A DNA stretch of 64,000 nt, from positions 1 through 64,000 of the forward strand of contig JAUIBD010000002.1 in the NCBI GenBank assembly GCA_030427525.1, given 5' to 3'. Each line of letters starts with the position of its first letter. Position 1 is the first letter of the stretch. Positions 17,024 through 24,520 of this stretch are shown one piece after another. Below the pieces are notes generated by a model. It was given only the letters and a program-made list of their open reading frames with translations. It searched no databases and was not told the DNA's origin. This DNA is from a bacterium. Lineage in GTDB: Bacteria; Patescibacteriota; Saccharimonadia; Saccharimonadales; Saccharimonadaceae. The position numbers and the translations under genes are program-made.

Positions 17024-17557
17024 CTACAAAGTTGCCCTGTAGGCCGTGGCTATTTCTGGAATCATTATTTTGTGGTGTTCTAAGGTAGATTCTGGCAGAT
17101 TTTCGACTGAGAAAAATTTACCGTCGAGTTTCGTCTCGTCAGTAGTCTCCACGAGTACATAATGTACTAGATCGAGTTCGCGACCTCTAGTTACATCCCA
17201 AAATTTCATAGTGACAAAAGCTGGTTCAGACACACAACGCAGCCCTTCTAGTTCATCTTTCAGTACACGCTCAATCCCGGTCTTAAGGCTGCCTTCTTCG
17301 TCCGAAGAACGAATAATTGTACCGGGAATATGCCAGCCGTTCGGCCAATGTGGGTCATTTTCGGGGCGTTGTGTTAGATAAATTTCAAGCTGGCCGTTGA
17401 CTATTCGTAGAGGTGCGACTTCCATACAAGGCATCGTTACCAACCTTGCAACCGCCCAAAAAATAGGCTGCGGCAGGTAGCCCCGCGGCAAGCGTGCCAG
17501 CATATCTGCAACGTTTTGGATTTCTTGTTCAGTGAGTGTTTGGTTTTGGTCAGACAT
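17024..17557 (-). CDS. Nudix-like hydrolase with a degenerate Nudix box
   Basis: 177 residues. The fold pattern is recognisable: LRIVNGQLEIYLTQRPEND, NGWHIPGTIIRSSDEEGSLK, then TGIERVLKDELEGLRC where the canonical REUxEExG helix should be. Here the box is degenerate: LKDELEG keeps some acidic residues but lacks the usual RE..EE set. It may bind or hydrolyse a nucleotide-sugar with altered metal ligation or be inactive. It is convergent with the cupin gene and divergent from the GC-rich Nudix gene at 17682. Base use is like the rest of the window. Confidence 0.6.
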   Translation of the reverse strand: MSDQNQTLTEQEIQNVADMLARLPRGYLPQPIFWAVARLVTMPCMEVAPLRIVNGQLEIYLTQRPENDPHWPNGWHIPGTIIRSSDEEGSLKTGIERVLKDELEGLRCVSEPAFVTMKFWDVTRGRELDLVHYVLVETTDETKLDGKFFSVENLPESTLEHHKIMIPEIATAYRATL

Positions 17558-17606
17558 ATGCTAGAGATTATGTCAGGTCTACCCCCATAAAACAAGTCCC
17601 AGACTA

Positions 17607-17634
17607 TTGACTTTTTTATACTTTTTGCTATAAT
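17607..17634 (+). promoter_or_regulatory. Promoter of the GC-rich Nudix gene
   Basis: TTGACT (17607-17612), 16 bases, then TGC-TATAAT (hexamer 17629-17634). It has the same TTGACT plus T-run style as the promoters at 59516 and 62953, so the promoter is native in style although the gene is not. Confidence 0.75.
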
Positions 17635-17681
17635 ATACAATAGTCTCAACCCCGAGGCTCATGTTCGAAGGAGTACCTTTC

Positions 17682-18428
17682 ATGTCCAATTCCACCACCC
17701 TGCCCGTGATCGCTGTCCCGGCTGGCGTACCGGAGGGCTTCGTCCTGCCGGACATCCCCGAGGGGATGTTCATGGCGAAGGCCTACCCCGCCGACGCCGA
17801 CGAGCAGCAGCACGTGCTGATGCGGACGCCCGATGGTGCGCTCGTGCTGTACAACGGCGACCCGAGGTTCAACATCTGGACGATCTTCGCCTGGATGGAC
17901 GCCGGCGCCTTCCAGTACGTCGCGCCCTTCCAGCACGAGAACGGCGGTGGCGGCAACACCAGCCTGCCGTTCAGCCTCGTCTGGAACGACGACCACACCA
18001 AGGTCATCGACATCATGGTGGTCCTGTGGGGTCGCCCCCGCAAGACCATCCTCGACGACAACGGTCAGCCCGACCTGAGCTGGCTCGAGGTCAAGGGCGG
18101 CTTCTCCAACCAGGGGGAGGCGCGCAAGGCGGGTGCCGACCGCGAGCTCTCCGAGGAGAGCAGCGGTGTGAAGCCCGGCGAGCACTTCGAGACCAGCGTG
18201 GCACGGACGGCCATCAACCGGGCCACCAGCGTGCTGCTCGACAGCGACGAGGGCGTCGCGAACTTCGCGTTCGAGATGACGGACGCGAAGCTGGCCGAGT
18301 TCGAGGCCAACCCCGACGACCGCATCATGTCGATCTGGGAGGTCACGGTGAGCCGCGACAGCCTGGCCAAGGCGGCCGCCTTCGACCTGCTCGCGTGGGT
18401 CCGGCGGAACTACCCCACGGCCTTCTGA
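17682..18428 (+). CDS. High-GC Nudix-type hydrolase, likely acquired by transfer
   Basis: 248 residues from the ATG at 17682, eight bases after AAGGAG (17668-17673); an upstream in-frame ATG at 17661 lacks such a site. The Nudix box region is LEVKGGFSNQGEARKAGADR then ELSEESSGV, with G-x5-E-x7-RE-x-x-EE present and one extra residue before the final G. The N-terminal half (about 1-110) is unfamiliar. Codons end almost always in G or C (GTC, CTG, GAC, CCG), and 17881-17940 counts 40 G+C of 60, against 30 of 60 at 16561-16620. Such composition is foreign here and typical of actinobacteria. The substrate is unknown. The transcript runs into the hammerhead ribozyme. Confidence 0.8.
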   Translation: MSNSTTLPVIAVPAGVPEGFVLPDIPEGMFMAKAYPADADEQQHVLMRTPDGALVLYNGDPRFNIWTIFAWMDAGAFQYVAPFQHENGGGGNTSLPFSLVWNDDHTKVIDIMVVLWGRPRKTILDDNGQPDLSWLEVKGGFSNQGEARKAGADRELSEESSGVKPGEHFETSVARTAINRATSVLLDSDEGVANFAFEMTDAKLAEFEANPDDRIMSIWEVTVSRDSLAKAAAFDLLAWVRRNYPTAF

Positions 18429-18576
18429 CGTCGGCCAGCTCGATGCTTCGCGGTGGCATCGATCTTCGTCAACCAGGCGGAGAGAACGACCATTCCATGG
18501 GTCACACCGAAGGCTACCCGCGCCTCAAGCGGTACCGATACACGTGAAGCACCCTTCGACTGCTCCGTGTGTCGGA
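18429..18576 (+). other. GC-rich 3' flank of the transferred gene with strong hairpins
   Basis: No gene is supported. The composition remains GC-rich up to about 18570 and then drops. A hairpin CGATGC/GCATCG (18441-18446 with 18456-18461) lies after the stop. A second, CGACTG-C-TCCG with CGGA-A-CAGTCG (18557-18567 with 18573-18583, loop TGTGT), overlaps the 5' strand of ribozyme stem III. Confidence 0.55.
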
Positions 18577-18636
18577 ACAGTCGTTCTACAATTGTGTAAT
18601 TGTACTGATGAGTCCAAAAGGACGAAAACGAGCTGT
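18577..18636 (+). ncRNA. Type III hammerhead self-cleaving ribozyme
   Basis: All conserved core parts are in place. Stem III: ACAG-TCGTT (18577-18585) with AACGA-g-CTGT (18627-18636, preceded by GAA), one bulged G at 18632. Cleavage-site residue C17 is 18586, after U16.1 at 18585 (a UUC site). Stem I is a closed hairpin TACAATT/AATTGTA (18587-18593 with 18598-18604) with loop GTGT. Core CTGATGA is 18605-18611. Stem II is GTCC/GGAC (18612-18615 with 18620-18623) with loop AAAA. Core GAA is 18624-18626 and A15.1 is 18627, pairing with U16.1. Stems I and II are closed and stem III is open, so it is type III. It lies 258-50 bases after the Nudix stop and upstream of the rfbC -10. Confidence 0.88.
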
Positions 18637-18655
18637 CTACCCCGATATCTTTTGC

Positions 18656-18661
18656 TATAAT
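18656..18661 (+). promoter_or_regulatory. Extended -10 of the rfbC-rfbD-rfbA-ugd operon
   Basis: TGC-TATAAT (hexamer 18656-18661); a 17-base spacing would place a poor -35 (CTGTCT) on the last bases of the ribozyme. GGAGG at 18672-18676 follows, ten bases before the ATG at 18687. Confidence 0.7.
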
Positions 18662-18686
18662 AGTTCTAGATGGAGGAATGCTGCTG

Positions 18687-19235
18687 ATGGCCGATTTAGC
18701 AATAGAACCTACCCCTATTCCGGGACTTTTTGTGTTGCGCTTGCCCGTACACGGCGACAACCGTGGATGGTTTAAAGAGAACTATCAAAAAGAAAAAATG
18801 GAGGCTCTTGGACTGCCAAAGCTTGATGTAGTGCAAAACAACATCAGTTTCAACGCCGATACAGGCACCACGAGAGGCCTGCACGCCGAACCGTGGGAAA
18901 AGTATATTTCAGTGGCAAACGGCTCGGTATTTGGCGCGTGGGTCGATTTGCGAAAAGGCGACTCATTTGGTGCAACCTTTAGTATTGAAATCACTCCAGA
19001 AGTTGGCATTTACGTGCCTCGTGGTGTTGCCAATGGTTACCAAACACTCGAACCGAATGTGGCCTACACCTACCTAGTAAACGAGCATTGGTCGCCCGAG
19101 GCAAAATACACCTTCGTGAATTTGTTTGATGAGACGGTAAATATACAGTGGCCAATTGCCAAAGACAAAGCAATTATTTCAGAAAAAGATGCTGGGCACC
19201 CGATGCTTGGTGACGTAATTCCAATGGAGGTCTAA
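18687..19235 (+). CDS. rfbC: dTDP-4-dehydrorhamnose 3,5-epimerase
   Basis: 182 residues from the ATG at 18687, chosen because GGAGG lies ten bases before it; the ATG at 18678 would be only one base from that site. RmlC cupin features: RGWFKENYQKEKME, NNISFNADTGTTRGLHAEPW with the catalytic His, VNGSVFGAWVDLRK-like ANGSVFGAWVDLRKGDSFG, and PRGVANGYQTLEPN. It epimerises C3 and C5 of dTDP-4-keto-6-deoxyglucose. Stop and next start share one base (TAATG), so translation with rfbD is probably coupled. Confidence 0.95.
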   Translation: MADLAIEPTPIPGLFVLRLPVHGDNRGWFKENYQKEKMEALGLPKLDVVQNNISFNADTGTTRGLHAEPWEKYISVANGSVFGAWVDLRKGDSFGATFSIEITPEVGIYVPRGVANGYQTLEPNVAYTYLVNEHWSPEAKYTFVNLFDETVNIQWPIAKDKAIISEKDAGHPMLGDVIPMEV

Positions 19236-20089
19236 TGGACGATTCTTCGATATTTATAGTAGGAGCTAATGGGCAACTGGGCACTGCCCTACGCGCGCAG
19301 TACCCAGGCGCACAGTTTGCTGACATCAACGAGCTTGATATTACTAGTGAAGAATCCGTCGCCAATTTCGATTGGTCTGGCATTACAACAGTACTCAATG
19401 CAGCGGCGTTTACCAACGTAGATGGCGCTGAAACACCGGAAGGTCGCGTGGCTGCCTGGAAAGTAAATGCCACGGCAGTCGGCTACCTTGTAAAGGCCTG
19501 CCAGGCTCACAACATGACGCTAGTACACATCTCGAGTGACTATGTATTTGACGGCACCGCCGAGGTGCACCTTGAAACGGAAGATTTTAGCCCGCTGAAC
19601 GTCTATGGTGACTCGAAAGCAGCTGGCGACTTGTTGGTGCAGCAGCTCGATTCTTACTATATTTTACGTACGACCTGGGTGATTGGCGAAGGCAAAAACT
19701 TCGTGCGCACCATGCTAGGCCTAGCCGAAAAAGGTATCTCACCTACCGTCGTGTCCGACCAAATCGGTCGCCTCACCTTTACCGACGAACTGGTGCGTGC
19801 GATTGATCATCTGCTTTCATCAAACGCAGCCACGGGCACCTATAATGTCACCAACGATGGACCGCTCGAGAGTTGGGCGCAGATTACCCGGCGGATCTTC
19901 AGCCTAGCTGGCCACGACGAATTAACCGTGACCGATACATCAACCGAAGAATATTTTGCTGGGAAAGAAAATATCGCACCCCGCCCATTGGGAAGCAATA
20001 TGTCACTCAGCAAAATTCACGAAACTGGCTTTACCAGCAATGATTGGACGACAGCATTAGAACAATATGTGAAAAAGGAGTTAGCATAA
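19235..20089 (+). CDS. rfbD: dTDP-4-dehydrorhamnose reductase
   Basis: 284 residues. NAD(P) loop [12 protein letters not shown] (8-19), the strand and loop [22 protein letters not shown] and the Tyr-x-x-x-Lys pair in [10 protein letters not shown] are RmlD signatures. It reduces the 4-keto group to give dTDP-L-rhamnose. It overlaps both neighbours by a single base (TAATG at each end), a tight operon. Confidence 0.95.
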   Translation: MDDSSIFIVGANGQLGTALRAQYPGAQFADINELDITSEESVANFDWSGITTVLNAAAFTNVDGAETPEGRVAAWKVNATAVGYLVKACQAHNMTLVHISSDYVFDGTAEVHLETEDFSPLNVYGDSKAAGDLLVQQLDSYYILRTTWVIGEGKNFVRTMLGLAEKGISPTVVSDQIGRLTFTDELVRAIDHLLSSNAATGTYNVTNDGPLESWAQITRRIFSLAGHDELTVTDTSTEEYFAGKENIAPRPLGSNMSLSKIHETGFTSNDWTTALEQYVKKELA

Positions 20090-20946
20090 TGAAAGGAATT
20101 ATATTAGCAGGTGGATCTGGTTCTCGGCTTTGGCCGATTACCCATGGCATTTCAAAACAATTGATGCCGATTTATGACAAGCCAATGATCTACTACCCGC
20201 TGAGTACGTTAATGTTGGCGGGCATTAATGATATCTTGATTATTACCACGCCCGAGGAAAACGACATGTTTCGACGATTGCTGGGCGATGGATCGAAATG
20301 GGGTTTAACGCTTTCATATGAAGTACAGCCATCACCCGATGGCCTTGCGCAAGCATTCATTATTGGCGAGAAATTCATTGGCAAAGACAGCGTTGCGCTA
20401 GTACTCGGTGATAACATCTTCCATGGTAGCGACTTAGGCGTGTCACTGAAAAAATGCGTAAAAGATGACGGCGCAACAGTATTTGCCTATGAGGTGTCAG
20501 ACCCAGAACGCTATGGTGTTGTAGAGTTTGATGAAAAGCATCGAGCGATCTCGATTGTTGAAAAGCCACAGCATCCACGTTCGAACTTTGCAGTGGTTGG
20601 GCTGTATTTCTATGACAACGACGTGATTGAAATCGCTAAGGGGCTAAAGCCAAGCGATCGAGGTGAGCTGGAAATTACTGATGTCAATGAAGAATACTTA
20701 CGACGAGGTAAACTAAATGTTCAGACGCTCGACCGTGGTGACGCGTGGCTTGACACAGGCACGATTGGTTCCTTGCACGACGCGTCAGATTACATTCGCG
20801 TGATTCAAAAACGAACTGGGCTAATTATTGGTAGTCCTGAAGAAGTTGCCTACCGCGAGGGGTTGATTAGCAAAGACCAGTTGAATGACTTGGCAGAGCC
20901 ACTACGTAAATCAGGCTATGGGGAGTACCTGCTGAATGTCGAATGA
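20089..20946 (+). CDS. rfbA: Glucose-1-phosphate thymidylyltransferase
   Basis: 285 residues from the ATG at 20089, preceded by AAAAAGGAG; an upstream start inside rfbD is less likely. The nucleotide-binding signature [13 protein letters not shown] (6-18) and [20 protein letters not shown] are diagnostic of RmlA, as are [22 protein letters not shown] and the C-terminal [14 protein letters not shown]. It makes dTDP-glucose, the first step of dTDP-rhamnose synthesis, so the pathway A-B-C-D is complete in this window. Confidence 0.96.
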   Translation: MKGIILAGGSGSRLWPITHGISKQLMPIYDKPMIYYPLSTLMLAGINDILIITTPEENDMFRRLLGDGSKWGLTLSYEVQPSPDGLAQAFIIGEKFIGKDSVALVLGDNIFHGSDLGVSLKKCVKDDGATVFAYEVSDPERYGVVEFDEKHRAISIVEKPQHPRSNFAVVGLYFYDNDVIEIAKGLKPSDRGELEITDVNEEYLRRGKLNVQTLDRGDAWLDTGTIGSLHDASDYIRVIQKRTGLIIGSPEEVAYREGLISKDQLNDLAEPLRKSGYGEYLLNVE

Positions 20947-22300
20947 TTTTGGCAAAACAATTACCGTACTTGGTGCCGGCTATGTTGGCCTTACCAGCGC
21001 CGCTCTGTTTGCGCACTGTGGCTACAAAGTGTATTTGATTGAACCAAATAAAGAGCGACTGGACGTAATTAAAAAAGGCCGCTCTTTCTTTTACGAAGAA
21101 GGTTTAGACCCAATTATTAAAATGGCTATCGACGCGGGCGACTTGATTCCTACTAATTCGTACAAGGACTCTGTGCCACAAAGCGATGTTATTTTTTCTT
21201 GTGTTGGCACTCCGGATAATCCAGACGGGAGTTCGAACCTTTCATATGTGTTTAGCGCGGCTGAAGAGACTGCAAAGCATGCTAAAAAAGGTGCTGTCTA
21301 TGTGCAAAAAAGTACCGTACCTGTTGGCACAGGCTTAAAGGTAATTGATCTATTCAAGGAAAAAAATGTGTCTATCGATTACGTTTCGAACCCAGAGTTT
21401 CTGCGTGAAGGCACAGCCGTCTACGACACACTGTACTTCGACCGTGTGGTAGTAGGCGGAGACAACAAACATGCTGTTGATACGGTGCTAGATATTTATT
21501 TTGCTCTCGAACGCTTTCGTGATCATATTGCCCACGTTGCAAAAATCCCTAACGGTGCGCGTGGCGACCAGTACATTGCAACCAGCCTAAACAGCGCCGA
21601 GCTTATAAAGGTAACCTCGAACGCGTTTTTGGCATTAAAAATTTCTTTCGCAAACTCTATAGCAATGCTCGCAGACAAAGCTGGCGCAGATGTAGTAGAA
21701 GTAATGGACGCAGTCGGTGCCGACAATCGTATTGGCCGGGCGTTCTTCAATGCCGGTCGCGGTTACGGAGGCGGCTGTTTCCCGAAAGATGTTAGTGGGC
21801 TGATCTCAAGCGGTCTGGAATACGGTGTAGACCTTGAAATCATGCAGGCTGCACAGAAACAAAACGTGATGATGCCTGAATACGTAGTTGATAAATTGCA
21901 GAATACGATTGACGGCCAGCTAGAAAACAAGCGAGTCGCCGTGTTGGGTCTAGCTTTCAAGGCTGGTACTAGCGATGTACGTAAATCACCCGGCATCGCT
22001 ATTGCTAATACGCTAGAGAAGGTTGGGGCAAATGTAGTTGCGTATGACCCCCGTGCAAACGAAGAAGCCGCAGCGGATCTGCGTAAGGGTGTTCACCAAG
22101 TAGAAACAATTGAAGAAGCAATAAAGGATGTCGATGCAGCAGTGATCGCTACAGAGTGGAATGAAATACTCAACTACCCTGCCGCGTCTTTCAAAAGACA
22201 CATGAACGGTAGTTTACTGCTAGACGCCGTGAATCAATACGATGTAACCGAAGCCAAGGCTGCTGGTTTAGAATATATTGGAGTTGGCCATAATGGCTAA
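20936..22300 (+). CDS. ugd: UDP-sugar dehydrogenase (UDP-glucose 6-dehydrogenase family)
   Basis: 454 residues, full length. It has the N-terminal Rossmann loop [15 protein letters not shown] (about 9-23), [19 protein letters not shown], the STVPVGTG and [13 protein letters not shown] motifs, the catalytic Cys in [14 protein letters not shown], and the C-terminal [17 protein letters not shown]. Enzymes of this family oxidise UDP-glucose (or UDP-ManNAc/GalNAc) to the uronic acid; UDP-glucose is the commonest case and the choice cannot be proved here. It overlaps rfbA by 11 bases and would supply an acidic sugar for the glycan. Confidence 0.88.
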   Translation: MSNDFGKTITVLGAGYVGLTSAALFAHCGYKVYLIEPNKERLDVIKKGRSFFYEEGLDPIIKMAIDAGDLIPTNSYKDSVPQSDVIFSCVGTPDNPDGSSNLSYVFSAAEETAKHAKKGAVYVQKSTVPVGTGLKVIDLFKEKNVSIDYVSNPEFLREGTAVYDTLYFDRVVVGGDNKHAVDTVLDIYFALERFRDHIAHVAKIPNGARGDQYIATSLNSAELIKVTSNAFLALKISFANSIAMLADKAGADVVEVMDAVGADNRIGRAFFNAGRGYGGGCFPKDVSGLISSGLEYGVDLEIMQAAQKQNVMMPEYVVDKLQNTIDGQLENKRVAVLGLAFKAGTSDVRKSPGIAIANTLEKVGANVVAYDPRANEEAAADLRKGVHQVETIEEAIKDVDAAVIATEWNEILNYPAASFKRHMNGSLLLDAVNQYDVTEAKAAGLEYIGVGHNG

Positions 22301-22342
22301 AGCCTAGTGCTATAATGGTAAAGATATAACTGTGGAGAGTGA

Positions 22343-23290
22343 ATGAAAGTTTTTATACAAATTCCGTGCCTGAACGAAGAGGAGACGTTGCCGCTCGTCT
22401 TTAAAACTATGCCTAAAAAGCTTCCCTACGTTGATGAGGTTGAATGGCTAATCGTTGATGACGGATGTACTGATAAGACCGTAGAAGTTGCCAAAAAACT
22501 AGGCGTACGGCATTTTGTTCATCACCGAAAAACTATGGGTCTGGCACGAAGCTTCCGCGATGGCGTGGATTATGCTCTGAAACACGGCGCTGATATTGTG
22601 GTTAATACCGATGGCGACAACCAGTACCCGCAAGACCGTATCGCTGATCTTATAAAGCCCATTGTTGATGGCGAAGCCGATATCGTTATTGGCGACCGAC
22701 AAACAAAGACCATAAAAGAGTTCTCAACCTTCAAGAAAATAATGCAGCGATTTGGCAGCTGGACCGTGAATAAGGCGGGAGGCACCGACCTGCCTGATGC
22801 TCCAAGTGGATTCCGAGCCTATTCACGCTACTCGCTGTACCGCCTCAATATTGTTACGCAGTTTAGTTATGCTATGGAAACAATTATTCAATCTGGTACA
22901 AAGCAACTCAATATTGTTAGTATCCCCATTACTACCAACAAGAAAACTCGTGACTCACGTTTGTTTACTAATATCTGGCAGCACATGGCAAAATCTGGCC
23001 AAGCAATCCTGCGTAACTTTGTGATGTACAAGCCTCACGCTATTTTTGTCACACTCGGTGTTATCTTCTCTATTGCCGCTGCCGTGCCATTCTTACGCTA
23101 CTTCTACTTTTACCTGACTGGTGATAGTGCCGGGCACGTGCAATCACTAATTTTCGGTACCGCCATGCTACTGGGCGCGATGCTTTCATTTGCGCTACTT
23201 GTTATTGCCGACTTATTGAAGACAAACCGAGTATTGCTTGAAGACCTCGAAGAGCGTGTAAAAGAAATACAATACAAAAAGAAGGATTAG
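22343..23290 (+). CDS. Family 2 glycosyltransferase, polyprenyl-phosphate-sugar synthase type
   Basis: 315 residues. The GT-A domain (about 1-215) has IPCLNEEETLPLVFKTM, WLIVDDGCTDKTVEVAKKL and VVNTDGDNQYPQDRI with the metal-binding D-x-D variant, plus PSGFRAYSR. Two C-terminal helices (about 232-255 and 270-296) anchor it. This is the layout of DPM1/ArnC/GtrB-like enzymes that put a sugar onto undecaprenyl phosphate, a donor for the GT39-type enzyme at 29440. It has its own promoter (TGC-TATAAT around 22308-22316) and GGAGAG. Confidence 0.85.
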   Translation: MKVFIQIPCLNEEETLPLVFKTMPKKLPYVDEVEWLIVDDGCTDKTVEVAKKLGVRHFVHHRKTMGLARSFRDGVDYALKHGADIVVNTDGDNQYPQDRIADLIKPIVDGEADIVIGDRQTKTIKEFSTFKKIMQRFGSWTVNKAGGTDLPDAPSGFRAYSRYSLYRLNIVTQFSYAMETIIQSGTKQLNIVSIPITTNKKTRDSRLFTNIWQHMAKSGQAILRNFVMYKPHAIFVTLGVIFSIAAAVPFLRYFYFYLTGDSAGHVQSLIFGTAMLLGAMLSFALLVIADLLKTNRVLLEDLEERVKEIQYKKKD

Positions 23291-23742
23291 TTAAAGATTT
23301 CTTCAATCTCGTCGGGCTGTTTTTTCAGCCCGAATTTGCTCTTATGCCATGCGCGTTCGTGGAAGTAGTAGAGCGCCATTTTTGTCAGCACTTCGGTTGC
23401 TCCGACTTTCAAACCAACCATTGGGTCGCCCGATATAATCCACGCTAAAATCATTGTATCGATAGTGCCAACAACTCGCCAGCTGACGGTTTTTAGTAAG
23501 TGGCGGCGGCGACTTGAACGTAGCAGCGGATGCTTACTATAGTCTGCCCTGAACCAGACACGTTCATGAATATAATAGAGTATTATTTTCGTTACAGTTT
23601 CCGCGAGGCCAATCTTTAGGCCCGTCAGTGGGTTGCCGCTAAAAATCCAGCCGAGCATCATCGTATCGAGACTGCCGACAACACGCCACGTTAGCGCTTT
23701 TACGATGTGTCGTTTTCTGGCCGCTTGGCTCGAGTTACTCAC
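23287..23742 (-). CDS. Tandem DUF2061 membrane protein
   Basis: 151 residues made of two DUF2061 copies of about 65 residues: RHIVKALTWRVVGSLDTMML (about 10-30) ... ETVTKIILYYIHERVW, then RHLLKTVSWRVVGTIDTMIL (about 80-99) ... EVLTKMALYYFHERAW. Each has two hydrophobic helices around the SGNPLTGLK/SGDPMVGLK loop. DUF2061 proteins often sit beside sulfate-activation genes in other bacteria, as here. The GTG start overlaps the end of cysQ by 8 bases. Function unknown, possibly sulfate or PAPS related. Confidence 0.85.
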   Translation of the reverse strand: MSNSSQAARKRHIVKALTWRVVGSLDTMMLGWIFSGNPLTGLKIGLAETVTKIILYYIHERVWFRADYSKHPLLRSSRRRHLLKTVSWRVVGTIDTMILAWIISGDPMVGLKVGATEVLTKMALYYFHERAWHKSKFGLKKQPDEIEEIFN

Positions 23743-24520
23743 TTTTATTCCACTGCAGGACGTTGTTTTTACTTGCGACCACGAAAAATGGATTTAATAT
23801 TTCCTTGTTTATATCGTAGGCAAGTGGCTCGCCGCTCAGCGTAGTCGTCATGCCGCCCGCTGCCCGCACCACGGCATCTGCTGCTGCCGTGTCCCATAGA
23901 CTCGTTGGGCCAAGCCGAGGATATAGCATTGCTTCTCCCTCAGCTACCAAACAAAGCTTCAATGAAGAACCTATTGATTTTGCTTGGTGAGCTGGCAGTG
24001 TCGCCAGAAAATCTTCGGTTTCTTGGTTGCGATGTGACTTGCTTGCAACAACGACTGGATTAGTCGTATCAGCCTCAGACTGAATTTCTTTTTTACCCTC
24101 GGCTGTTTCTTTGAATGCCTTGCCCGCTTCAACATCGCCCGTATAAGTTACATTTGGAACAGGTGCATATACCACACCCATGGTCGGAGTGTTGTTTTCT
24201 ATCAGGGCAATATTAACCGTAAAATCACCGCCTCGCTTGATAAACTCTTTCGTTCCATCGAGCGGGTCAACTAACCAATAGGTATCATCTGCTTGGCGAA
24301 CGGTATTTTCTTCAGACACAATTGGCAGCTGGCTTATTTCACCAAGCTTCGTAACGATTATTTCGCTTGCCTGTTTGTCGGCTTTTGTAAGTGGTGAAAC
24401 AAAATCATCGTCTTGTTTTTCTTCAACCGCAAAATCGTCAGAGTTATAGACTTCTCGTATGGCTTCGCCGGCAGCTTTAGCAATGATGACCAGCTGGTCT
24501 AGTAGCTCTTCTCGGCTCAC
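23735..24520 (-). CDS. cysQ: 3'(2'),5'-bisphosphate nucleotidase
   Basis: 261 residues. Inositol-monophosphatase-fold motifs: VSEENT (metal-binding Glu), WLVDPLDGTKEFIKRGGDFTV with the D-P-L-D-G-T triad, and the C-terminal LWDTAAADAVVRAAGG. The KEF(I)-KR-x-G-(D/E)FTVN extension is typical of CysQ. It hydrolyses PAP, the by-product of sulfotransferases, to AMP. GTG start overlapping the sat-cysC stop by 4 bases (GTGA). Its presence beside a sulfotransferase rather than reductases supports sulfation. Confidence 0.93.
   Translation of the reverse strand: MSREELLDQLVIIAKAAGEAIREVYNSDDFAVEEKQDDDFVSPLTKADKQASEIIVTKLGEISQLPIVSEENTVRQADDTYWLVDPLDGTKEFIKRGGDFTVNIALIENNTPTMGVVYAPVPNVTYTGDVEAGKAFKETAEGKKEIQSEADTTNPVVVASKSHRNQETEDFLATLPAHQAKSIGSSLKLCLVAEGEAMLYPRLGPTSLWDTAAADAVVRAAGGMTTTLSGEPLAYDINKEILNPFFVVASKNNVLQWNKSE

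Noticed and set aside
17646-18185. 179-residue minus-strand frame and other long frames over the GC-rich Nudix gene (also 18026-18547 plus)
   Set aside because: High GC removes stop codons in all frames. The translations are low in complexity, lack ribosome sites and motifs, and the plus-strand Nudix frame has the box and AAGGAG.
17640-18570. Assembly chimera as the cause of the GC-rich island
   Set aside because: Not excluded, but the native-style promoter and the smooth change into the ribozyme and rfbC promoter favour a real insertion; read coverage would decide.
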